Of a DNA stretch of 64,000 nucleotides, positions 47,220-57,789 are shown piece after piece. The stretch's first letter is position 1; each line of letters opens with the position of its first letter. Location of the stretch: the NCBI RefSeq assembly GCF_030936135.1, contig NC_082596.1:405605-469604 (forward strand). Reading direction: 5' to 3'. The notes under the pieces are model-generated. The model was given only the letters and a program-made list of their open reading frames with translations. It was not told where the DNA came from and ran no database searches. Source of the DNA: Gavia stellata. Lineage: Eukaryota; Chordata; Aves; Gaviiformes; Gaviidae. The position numbers were made by a program, and so were the translations under genes.

Positions 47220-48485
47220 CAATGTTCTCAGTGGATTGCATGACACACTCCTGCATGGGCTGGTGCTAATCCCCTTGGCACAATGGAGGCCTCAGCCCAG
47301 AGCTCCAGAGGGTGGATGCTGCCGTCAAGGTCTGGGACTGCTGAGAGTGCCTGGGGCATCTGAGCAGGCTGTGCACCATCAGGGAAGATGACGAGGAGAT
47401 TTACAGGGTCTTCACAGAGACCTGTGGCCAGAATCTGGGATGCTGCAGAGACTGACAAGATTTGTCCAGCCCTCAGACTACTAGCTCTTGCTTCCCTTTC
47501 ATGTGGGCACCAATGATACTGCCAGGAGTGACCTGGAGGATATCAACAGTGGCTACAGAGCTCTGGAAGTGAGGACTTTGCATTTCCCTCTGCTGAACTT
47601 CAGAACGGAACCTCGTGCAGTTGAACAAAGGGAAATCCCAAGTCCTGCACCTGGGGAGGAACAGCCCCAGGCACCAGTGCAGGGCGGGGTGGCCTGCTGG
47701 AAGGCAGTTTTGCAGAAGACGACTTGGCCATCCTGGTGGACAAGAAGCTAAACGTGAGCCAGCAATGTGCTCCTGCAGCCAAGGCTGCCACCAGCCCTTC
47801 TGGGCTGCATCAGGCAAAGTATTGCCAGCAGGTCAAGGGAGGTGATCCTTCCCCTCTACTCAGCACTGGTGTGGCCACACCTGGAGTACTGGGTCCAGTT
47901 CTGGGTTTCCCAGCACAACAGACATGGACATACTGGAGACAGCCCAGCAAACGGTCATGAAGATGATGAAAGAACTGGAGCTTCCCTCCTGTGAGGAAAG
48001 GCTGAGAGAGCTGGGACTGCTCATCCTGGAGAAGAGAAGGCTCAGGTGGATCTCATCAATGTATATAAATACCTGAAGGGAGGGAGTAAAGAAGATGGAG
48101 CCAGGCTCTTGTCAGTCGTGCCCAGTGACAGGACAAGAGGCAAGACAGGACAGGAGGTTCCGTCTGAACATCAGGAAACACTTTTTTACTGTGAAGGTGG
48201 TCAAACATTGGCACAGGTTGCCCAAAGAGCTTGCGGAATCTGTATCCTTGGAAATACTCAAAACCCAACTTGACATGGTCCTGAGGTTGCTCAGGACCTT
48301 AGGGTGGTTGTGGCTGACCCTGCTTTAAGCAGAGGGGGTGGATCTCCAGAGGTCCCTTCCACACCCTTGGAGGTGATCAACACTGACTGAACACAGCCCT
48401 GAGCAATCTGATCTGATTGGACCTGCTCTGAGTTGGACCAGACAGCACCTGAAGGTCCCTTCCAACCTAAATTATTCTATGATTC
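47220..48485 (+). mobile_element. CR1 LINE, internally deleted (ORF1 esterase remnant joined to 3' end)
   Basis: The 5' part reads as a short esterase-like peptide with LPFHVGTNDTARSDLEDI (coding near 47,490-47,545). Its GTND resembles block III of the SGNH esterase in CR1 ORF1. It runs directly into the 3'-terminal CR1 block (GTCCTGCACCTGGGGAGGAA, GTGGACAAGAAGCTAAACGT, TACTCAGCACTGGTGTGG), ending with CTTCCAACCTAAATTATTCTATGATTCTGAT. The intervening reverse transcriptase is missing. Frames are interrupted, so it is a dead copy. Confidence 0.75.
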
Positions 48486-48487
48486 TG

Positions 48488-49112
48488 ATTTTCTGTTGGC
48501 CAAGAAGGCCAAAGGCATCCTGGCCTGTATCAGAAATGGTGTGGCAGCAGGAGTAGGGAGGTGATCGTGCCCCTCTACTCGGCACTGGTGAGGCCGCACC
48601 TCGAATGCTGTGTTCAGTTTTGGGCCCTTCACTACGAGAAGGACATTGAGGTGCTGGAGCGTGTCCAGAGAAGGGCGACGAAGCTGGTGAGGGGTCTGGA
48701 GCACAAGTCTGATGAGGAGTGGCTGAGGGAACTGGGGTTGTTCAGTCTGGAGAAGAGGAGGCTGAGGGGAGACCTCATCGCTCTCTACAATTACCTGGAA
48801 GGGGGTTGTGGTGAGGTGGGTGTTGGTCCCTTCTCCCAAGTGACTAGCGACAGGACAAGAGGAAATGGCCTCAAGTTGTGCCAGGAGAGGTTTAGGCTGG
48901 ATATTAGGAAAAATCTCTGTACTGAGAGAGTGGTGAGACACTGGAATAAGCTGTCCAGGGAGGTGGTGGAGTCATCATCGTTGGAGGTGTTCAAGGAACG
49001 TGTGGACGTGGCATTGTGGGACATGGTTTAGTGGGCATGGTGGTGTTGGGTTGGTGGTTGGACTTGATGATCTTGCAGGTCTTTTCCAACCTTAATGATT
49101 CTGTGATTCTGT
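48488..49112 (+). mobile_element. CR1 LINE 3' fragment in tandem with the previous one
   Basis: + orientation, starting GGCCAAGAAGGCCAAAGGCAT and running through GAGGTGATCGTGCCCCTCTA, GGACATTGAGGTGCTGGAGC and the 3' UTR block TTGGACTTGATGATCTTGCA, to ATGATTCTGTGATTCTG. It retains an open 156-aa frame (48,561-49,031) that is only the conserved C-terminal CR1 region. Confidence 0.92.
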
Positions 49113-52100
49113 TTTTTTGAGAGAATAGAATGGACTGTGTGGCCCCAGCAGCTCCAGCCTTTACACCTCACCTGCCCATCACCAAGGCCCATGCCTTCCA
49201 GCCCAAGCATGGCAGCACTCTTGTTGCTCCAGGACATGCCACAGCCTTGACTGGCCATCTTCTCCTCCACCTAGGGACCAGTATGGCCCTGCTCACCACG
49301 CTGAACCAGTGCCTTGCAAAAGACACTCCATCCAGGCAATAATTAACACTTATTGTGGATAATGAGACACCAAAGCTGTGAAGATGAGCATCACACCCAC
49401 CTTCCTGCCACATCCCACTTCAGGTTGGACAGCCCCAAAATGTTTTATCTGGGGCCATGATGGAAGTTGAATGGCCTTTCCTGGGAGGCCGGCTCCCACT
49501 GGCCTTTTTTCGTCTGCCTGTTCAAAGCCTCTCCCTCCCTTTTTGTCCATTTTACCCTTCCTGGAAACCTGACTTCCTCTTTCACAAGGGCAAACAGGAA
49601 TAGCCAGTGTCAGGTCTCCAGGCAGCCGGCTGCATTTCCGGGTGAAACATCCGACTACGTTGGCAGCAGCATGGTGCCCCTGCCCTGTGGCTGGGAGAGC
49701 CATGTTGTGCCATGGTCCCGCGCACCACGGACCTGGAGCGTGGCCGCAGGCACTCAGAAATGGTGCGCCAACCACACTGGGCTCCAGCAGCACCTGGAGC
49801 TGTCCCCTGGGCCCGAAGGGTGCTGAGCTGTGGCCTCCAGGACATCAAAGCACCCACCAGCAGCCAGGTGTGCCCATCCCCTGCCTGCCTCCAGAGCCTG
49901 TGTACCTCGCCCTCTGTGCCGCACCACCTCCTGCCCTGCCTTCCTCCCCACCTTCCTTCCTAGTCCACACACTCCTCTCCCCCGAGCGCTCAGCTGCCTT
50001 CCTGCCCCCGTTTCACTCATGCTCAGATCTCCAGTCCTGCAGCAAGCATCTCCACGTACACTGGCAGCATTTCCCATACGCTGGCCTATTGGCCACCACC
50101 ATCAGGCTCCTGGCCCCAGCCCAGGGCTGCACGTTTGCTGCACAGCTTCGTGCCTCCCAGAGCTGTCCTCCTCTTGGTCAGGGATCCTACCCGCTCAGCC
50201 ATTCAGCTGCCCCCCAAGCCCCTTCGAGCTGCCCCCAGCCCCATTACAGGGTGAACCATGGTCTCTGCCGGTCTCTCACCTGAAGCCCAGGTGCCACAGT
50301 CCCCCACATGCTCCCTGGCCCCTGCAGATAGGGACTGCCTCCATGCCAGGACATCTCCCACCCTGGACTCCCACCTTGCAGGACAGGAGGCGTGTGAGTC
50401 AGCTGGGAGCCATCCAGCCCGGCTGGGTGGGATGAGCCATCCCACGCCAGTGTCCCAGCACCTCTCCCCCATTAGGGTACAGCAGCTCCGGCGTCGGAGC
50501 AGCCTTCCCACCCACACCTGGCGGTCCCAGACCACCCTCACTTGGCTGGTCCTGGCAGTAGCACCAACTGACAGCTCCCTGTCCCCTGCAGGGATGGCTT
50601 GTAGCCCTGACCACCGACGTGGAAGCTGCCCGTACTGACCCCATGCCAGAGTCTGTGGGGGCTGCGCTTGCCCACTCCTGCCCATGTCCCCCCCCAGGCT
50701 CGCAGCTTTTGCACCTTCACTGGCCAAAGCCAACAAACCATCGAGCAGCCCTGGGGCCTGGGCAGGGACTGTAACCTCAATATACCCCACCCAACCAACA
50801 GCCCCAACAGTGCCCAGTGGCACCTTCGGGGATCAGCTGCTGGCAAAGCTGAAAGGGGTAAACGTAAGAACTGAAAGCCCTGCATAGATGGGTAGAGACC
50901 CACCTCCCTCCCTGCCCACAGCCAAAAGGGGACCTGCTGGGGAAGCCCTGGGCACCTTCTGATGGAAGGGTGCAGTCAGATCGCCCTGTGCCCCGGCTCT
51001 CCACAGCTCAGCAAGCCCCGTGTCCCAGAGCACCTCGTGGATTTCCAAGCTCCTGGCAGAGGGACGTCTGCTTTTGCTTTCTGCGCAGCCCTGGTGGGTG
51101 CGTTTCAGGCGTTCTCGGCCGAGCACCATGAAGGGCAGCAATCAGCACAGCAGCTGCAAATCCCCAGAGGCCTGTGTCTGTGTCTGGTCTGGCAGCAGTG
51201 GCCACGTGTGTGGTGCCATCTTCCTGAAGGCGTCGGTGGCATCCCGCTGTGCAGCACGTGCGGTGGCAGGCTCAGCAGGAGGGAGTGCGCACGGGCTCAG
51301 CCCGCCCAGAGCCAGAGCAGTCATGTTACGAGGGGCCCCTTCATCAAGCGATGATCTCTGGAGCAGAATTTTTCCCTTGCTGCTCGCCGCAGGCTGTTCT
51401 GCCAGCGTCCACCATCCATCATCTGTGTCCGAGGAGCAGAGGGGGAGGACCGATGCTTGACTCCCAGAGAAGGGCAGCAGAGCTGCAGTGTCTGCCAGCT
51501 GGGAGATGGACCGAAGGGCAGACCCCACCAGCAACATTCAGCTCTGCACATCCCAGCGGTGCCCCAAGCTCAGCTCTGCCGACGTCCTGACAGCCGAGCC
51601 TCTGCTCTGCATGGGCTGTGGTGCGTTGAGGGGCCCCGCGGCCCCCGCCAGAGCCGGAGCCACATGAGCAGAGAGCTGTAACTGTGCCATCTCCAGACGT
51701 GCCCTCAGGGGAAGACAGGAGTGTGGGTGGAGGGACCTGGGCCAGTTCATGAGTACGCATCCTTCCCCTCGCCGTGCCCAGGAGCTGCGGAGGGAAACTC
51801 TTCTGCCAGGAGGTGGGAAGCCAAAGGATAAGCAAGTTCCCCGGAAAGGGTGGCAGGAAGCAGTTGCTGCCATGGCACACCCCTGGCGCCGCTCCAGCGC
51901 CCCTGGCTTATCTTCCTCCCTGCCCCTGCCTCGGGCCAGGTGGCCCGAAGCACCAGCAAAAGTCTCGCCGATCCCCGTTTCTCAGGAATCACTTGTCAGG
52001 GTAGAAGATGCTTGAGAGCTTCTTTCTCACAGAGATCAGACTTGTGCAATCATGTATCGCCAAGCCAGAAGAAAAAGGATTTTTGTCTTTTCTGTTTGTC

Positions 52101-55100
52101 CATGGTTACCTGCCTGTGCCCATCCCTTGGGTGCTGGGCTTGGCTGGTTCATTGTGGACTTTGAAAGAGGACATTTTTATTATTCTTTCCTTCAAAAGCA
52201 CATTGCATTGCTCGGCTTAGCTAAGCGAGAACAGGCAGAGCAGGCATGGCAGCGTGAGGTACCTGCAGTCAAGGTGAATTTCCTCCTCAGGTCCGACACC
52301 GCTGGCCTACACGGCTCCGTGGGTCCCGAATCAGCTCCACGCCTGCCGGGAGCACCCACACGGCGTATGGGCGGCTCCACGCCTCGGGACACCTCTGCCA
52401 CCAGGAATCCCAGTGCGTGAGCTCCACACTGTGGGTCACATCAGCCAGAGGGGCACTGGCTGCTGCTGATTTTCTCTGGTTAATATTGTCCCCTGCTGTG
52501 TGCAGGGGCTGGCCATGCATGGATGTCCCAGGAGTGTCCCAGGAGGGCTGCCTGAGCACAGGGGCTGCCCTCTCCACGTCAGGCCTGAGGCTGTCGCCCG
52601 CGATGTGCGTCACGCTGTGCAGCGATCCCTGAACTGCTCGGCACCAGCAGCCATATCTCCAGGGGCTCAGCTGCGTGGCTGCAGGGACGGATGCTCCTGG
52701 GACCGGCTGGAAGGGAGTCGTGTCAGCACCCGAGCTCTGGCAGAGGTTTCCCAAATCAAACACTGAAGGAAAACAACACTGCCCAAACACCCCGGTGCTG
52801 AAGAATCCTTGAGAAAGCCATCTCCCAGCTCTCTGATGTGGTTCATGGCTGCTTCAGCCAAGGACACCTACACCTTCCGGCAGGTGAGGCCGAGCCATCA
52901 GGCTGCAGATACCCAAGCCCAGGTGTCCCCATGCCAGGCTTCCCGGGAAGGTGCAGGACCAGCTGGTGAGTCACCGAGCGCAGCGGAGGACAGCGGCATC
53001 CCACGGGTCTGCACCCTGGCTTTGCTCTCCACACAGCTGCAGTTAGAGAGGTCGAGGCAGCGCATACTTGTGTTTCAGACACTTCCCTGCACACTCGCCT
53101 GATTTTTCTTCACTTCTTTTTAGTGTAAAGCTCCTCTGCCCTTTTAATACTCGACAGCTTTGAGGCCAGACAGACACAGCTGGCTGCAGCTGGGTGACAG
53201 CCCCAGCAATCCAGTGCCACATGTACGGATCCTGGCATGACACAAACTCTCCCCAGACGGTGATGCTGTCCCCTCCCTGACTTCTGCCGAGCTCAGGACG
53301 TGCAGTCACTCGAAGACCCGCATGTCCCACCACGCACGGAGGCACAGAGCGCTGGGAGGTGCTGCAGCAGCCAACCCCGGGATTCACAGGCGGTGCAGCT
53401 CCGGCTGCTTGCATCCCCTGCGTCTGGCCGAGGGGGAAGGGGGCAGCCAGTTCTCAAGTCACTAAATAAGGAGGTGGTGTCTCCAAAGAGCCCCTACCAG
53501 AGTTCACAGTGCGGCACGGCCAGAAATGCTGGCTAGATGATGGGTCTGTGAGGTGTAAGTGGCAGCACTGTGAAGCCCCGGGAGGTCTGTACTGCTGGTC
53601 AAACTGTCTGGGAAGCGGGAAGCCTGGGCGACTGCAGGTCAATTAACTGCCCAGGCCTGAAGCCAAGCGAGAAGTCAACATTCCTCCTCGAGACAACCTG
53701 AGCGCAGTTTCATTTGTGTTCTCACAAATATCCAGCTCCTGGCACCTCAAGGAAACCGAAATGTTAAGTCATTGTATTGTGGCTTGTAAACCAAAATAGG
53801 AGCTGCTGCCCAATTCAGAAACCTCTGACCATATTCAAATCACAAGAGGTACAGTGTCAGCTTACAGTGGCAAACGAGCTGTCTTCCAGAGAAAGAAGAT
53901 AAAACGGGTAAACCAATCGGCATTGCTCAGCAAGGACACCGGTTTCCAAATTACTTGCAGGTATTCTACCAGTGCTCTCACAGGCTGCGCAGCTAAAGCA
54001 AGCACACAGCATGCACACCCCTAAGGCGGTCCATGCCATCCACCTGCCGATGGACCTGGAGCAGCGCGGCTGGGGTGACCTGAAAGGTGTCCTCTCCAAG
54101 ATGTCTCCAGGACTTGGTGCAGACTGGGAGCAGGCCTAAGGAACAGCTTCCCCAAGGGACAGACAACTGACATACCATCTTCCTTACGCCGTTCTTCTGT
54201 TTCCAAGTTTGCAGGTAATTTCCAATTTTGCAGTCAGGACTCCATCGACAAGAACAATCCCCTTGTTTGCTCGTGAGTCCTCGTGGTCAGCAGTACTTGG
54301 CTGCAGCTGCTAATGCCAAGTGTCAGAGTTGGGCTGGTGCCTTCCAGTGCCAAGAGAATGAGGAATGGGCCCCATGACATCAGTGACACCAGGTAAGATG
54401 CTGGTGATGCTCCCAGGTGGCAGACAGAGAGACGGGAGCCCTCCTTCAAGTCTCAAGTCGAAGTATGAGCCCCAGGAGCAGGCAGGGCTGTAGGCAGCAC
54501 CGTCGCACACACCCAGGCATCAGCTGCACAGCATTCCAGCTAGGCTCTGCGTTGCTGGGCAGGGGCAAGCGTCCCCATGCCTTTAACACACCAGTGCAGG
54601 GCGGCTTTGGGAATGGGGCTGAGAGGGTTTCAGCCCAAGCCACAGAGACAAAGTCAAGGGCCAGGAGGAGATACATGCCCCGTGTGTCTGACAGCAGGTG
54701 GCCAAAGCAGTGAGTAAGCTAGACAGGACCAAGGTCTGGCACACAGCACACATGCAACCCTGTCCAGGAGGACCAGGGTTTCCGCTCTGCAGCACAGGGA
54801 TTGGCATTTAGGAAGCTGAGAGTGCAGTCTCTGCCGTGCTCCCTTTCCCTGGGGAAGGCGTGCAGGCACTGTAGCAACCCATGGGACACAGGAATGGCCA
54901 CCTGCCTGGAGATACACTTCTGGGCACCCTTATTCTTCATTGGCCCTTCTTGGGAGGGTGGCAGAGGAGCAGGTGAGCCCCGGGACCGTGGAGGGTCCGG
55001 TTGTCCTGTGCCAGTGGGTGCAGATCCCTTGGTGGCTCCAGGAGCTGGCAGGCACGGGGGCTCAGGCACAGGGCTCACCTGCAGCATCATCCTATTCCCC

Positions 55101-55714
55101 TGGGGAAATACCTCTTGGATACAGTACTGGACACAGCAGGGCTCAGCTCACTTAATCCATCTCCAAAAAGGCTTTGATAGTGCCTTAGGGAAGAGCGTGA
55201 AAGAAGTAAGCTGCTTCAGGGCTGAAAAGAAAAAGTTTTGTCACGTCCCAGAAACAGGCTAGGAGGTAGGGAGGGAAGAGTAGGATTAAATACTCAGTCC
55301 TCATCAGGGAAGAGGGAGCCCTGTTCTCTGCTAAAGAGGGGACAATCTGGGAACAGGGTTGAGGTGAGGCACCAGAGTTTCCATGTGGTACAACTCTGTT
55401 TATGCCAGCTGGTGCCTGTGAGGGAGGCAGGGCTGCTCAGAGACCTGTGCGTGCAGGAGGAGGTAGCGTTCAGGGCCGATTCACTGCAGGTGATGTTTCT
55501 GTGCAGCGCAGGTCACCCCGGCTGCCCCAGGCAGCCAAGGGAGAGCAAATACATGCGGCCAGTGGTTGCTTTGTGGACACATCCTATGGCAGACATGTGC
55601 AAGTTGTCAGAGGAGTCATGCTCTGGGCTCCAGCAAGTGTCCTGATGTGCTCTCCACGGCTATAACGGGACCTGGGCTCCAGCTCAGCAGGAGGCATCCA
55701 CTGTGGGGAGATAA
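49113..55714. other. Intergenic region with no recognised gene
   Basis: About 6.6 kb of GC-moderate sequence. The open frames on both strands (up to about 210 aa) have Pro/Ser/Ala-biased or compositionally random translations. I recognise no domain, tRNA, snoRNA or repeat family. Confidence 0.45.
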
Positions 55715-56105
55715 ATCACAGCCTCTGTTTTGACAAATGCAAAGTAATGCACCTTCAAGGGAAGCCGCCAACTGCTAGCACTTCAGAGGCGTCTAAACAA
55801 GCTGGGCCAGCTCCAGATAGTGGTCCAGTGTCACTGGGAGAGCTCAGAGGAGCGCTCTGCTTGGTCGAGGTCAGTGCTGTGCCATGCCTGAGGAGTGTGG
55901 AGGGGCAACACAGAGCAACTCAACGCTGCCTTGTGGGTGCTCACCTGGCCAGGCCAGCGTGCGGGGTCTCTGCTGCACAGAGCAGGCTGCTGAGAGAAGA
56001 GAGAGATGGGATCCTCCCGCCTGGCCCAGGCCAGGACCCCCTTGCACTCCGCTCCTGCCAAGGATGCAGCCCAGAACAAAGCTTTTGTTGTAGCCCAACC
56101 GGAAT
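55715..56105 (+). mobile_element. Possible old, diverged CR1-like fragment
   Basis: TTTTGACAAATGCAAAGTAATGCACCTTCA is reminiscent of the 3' coding region of ancient CR1/L3 elements. It is heavily decayed, so this is a weak call. Confidence 0.4.
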
Positions 56106-56450
56106 CGCTGAACCTACAGTGAAGTGCAATTAGCAGTACATTTGTGGCGTTGGTAACTAGCCAACATAACGCAGGCTGAAAACTGATGTCAGGCAAGGAA
56201 GGGCTTCTGAGGAGGGAATAAAGACAACAGAAAGAGGTCATGTTTCCACCTTCACCCCTGTGAACAGAGGGACCTCCTGCCCAGGTGTGTTCCCCAGAGC
56301 CGAACAGACCTCAGTGAGTCAGAGGGAAAATGCCTCTGTGTGCTGATCATCCAGTCTGGCAAGCACCTACGCAGGCAGGAATGTGCACCCAAAGCAGGAC
56401 ACCCAGGGAAGGAAGGGCAGGGGCAGGCAGCACCTCCTCCGCACAGGGGC
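56106..56450. other. Unassigned intergenic sequence
   Basis: Nothing recognised between the possible CR1 fragment and the CA-rich tract. Confidence 0.4.
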
Positions 56451-56770
56451 ACCGAGTCACGCACACCCACACAGGGCGAGAGTCGCACCAGCACACGGTC
56501 GCACACACCCGCATATGTGCAGCTGCACATGCAGGCTCACACAGGCATACAGACAGTCTCTCCCTTACACACACACACATGCAGTGTCACATGTGCACCC
56601 ACTCACATGGAGTCACCCGTGCGCAGAGTCACACAAGAACGCATACAGTCACACACACACACACGTAGAGGCACAGACACAGTGTAGGTTGATGGGAGCA
56701 CATACACAGTCACAAACGCACTCAGACACAGACACACACCCGAGCATGCACACAGCTACACAAATGACTG
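56451..56770. repeat. Degenerate CA-rich low-complexity tract
   Basis: Dense CACACA, CACACG, TCACACA and GCACACG motifs over about 320 bp with pure (CA)n runs near 56,570 and 56,650. The translated Thr/His-rich frames on both strands are artefacts of this repeat. Confidence 0.9.
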
Positions 56771-57628
56771 CACACCAGAACAATCCAACCAAAACCACCC
56801 TTGTCCTGGAAGAGGCGATAGGCAAGCCTGTTCACCAGAGCTGTGGCTGCGGTCTGATGGGACGTGGCCTATCCTACGCCGACACTGAAACGGACCCAAA
56901 CATGGGACTGAACTTTACTTTGGCCCTACTCAGCCCAAAGCTGGTTAGAGCCACGAGCCTGCCTCTGCCAGCTGGCCAGCCGGCACAAACCCTCTGCAAG
57001 TAAGTGGTCGATCAGTTGCCCTGAGCTCCTGGGCAGACGCTGGCCACAGCACGGGGCTGGCCCTCCCTGCTCACCACGAGCATGAGAGGTTTCCATCCCG
57101 GAGCTGCTTCAGCTGGAGGCATCGACCACCCACTCCACGCACTGCAAATGACGCCAGCTGCCACCACAGCTCTGGTGCCTGCACGGTTCCAGGCACGACC
57201 ACAGCGAGGGACGGGCTCGGTCTCTGTCCCAGGTGGGGAGCAGGGACAGCTGCAGGAGGGTGGCTGCAGCTCCCCGCCCCAGCCAAGGGACTCAGCCGGA
57301 GCAAAGGCAGATTGAACAAGACCAGATCCATGGAGACTTCCATCTCAGCCAGGACCATAGGCAGGGCAGTCCACAAGTGGTCGTGCTGGGCACCTGTCAG
57401 AAGAAGGTAGCGGCAGACAGTCCAGAAGCCTCGCCGTGCCTCTGCACCCTCCACAGCCATCACTTGCCCAAGCTCCAGCGAGAGTCATGCCCCATGTCTC
57501 GCACTGGGGCTGGTCACTGTGCCCCGGCCCCAGCCCCTGCCACCCCACCTGGGCTCCCGGGGCTGGGGCTGCCATGACACTGTGCTGCAGTGGTCGGATG
57601 TCTGTATTTCAGCTGTGCTCCTGTATTT
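56771..57628. other. Unassigned sequence upstream of the second epiplakin promoter
   Basis: No gene recognised. A direct repeat CTGTATTTCAG occurs at about 57,602 and 57,621, just before the promoter-like block. Confidence 0.4.
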
Positions 57629-57678
57629 CAGCACAGGGCAGGGCCACCGTGTCATCCCCAGGGGCGGGGAAGGGAAGG
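57629..57678 (+). promoter_or_regulatory. Putative core promoter of the second epiplakin-like gene
   Basis: GTGTCATCCCCAGGGGCGGG and the following GAAGGG (57,650-57,675 or so) are identical over 26 bp to the block at 22,352. They are followed by the TATA-like ATTTAAAT at 57,669-57,676. Weaker similarity extends upstream (CAGGGC/GGGCC). The same order of GC-box, A/T box and exon-like sequence with donor appears at both loci, as expected of a duplicated promoter. Confidence 0.65.
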
Positions 57679-57699
57679 ATTTAAATTGAGCGCTTGCCT

Positions 57700-57789
57700 T
57701 GGCTGCTCATTCTGGCTGAGAGGTGGCGGGAGGAGGAGGAGGACCAGAGCCTGCCAGGGAGCCAGCCGCTCTGGATACGTGTCCAGCAG
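57700..57789 (+). other. Putative non-coding exon 1 of the second epiplakin-like gene
   Basis: From about 30 bp downstream of the TATA-like box to CGTGTCCAGCAG|GTAGGACA, a good donor at 57,790. The proposed partner acceptor is at 61,327. The start is approximate. Confidence 0.45.

Noticed and set aside
48561-49031. 156-aa ORF as a host gene
   Set aside because: It is the conserved 3' coding region of a CR1 LINE fragment.
56451-56770. Thr/His-rich coding frames
   Set aside because: They result from a degenerate CA microsatellite; both strands are open for the same reason.
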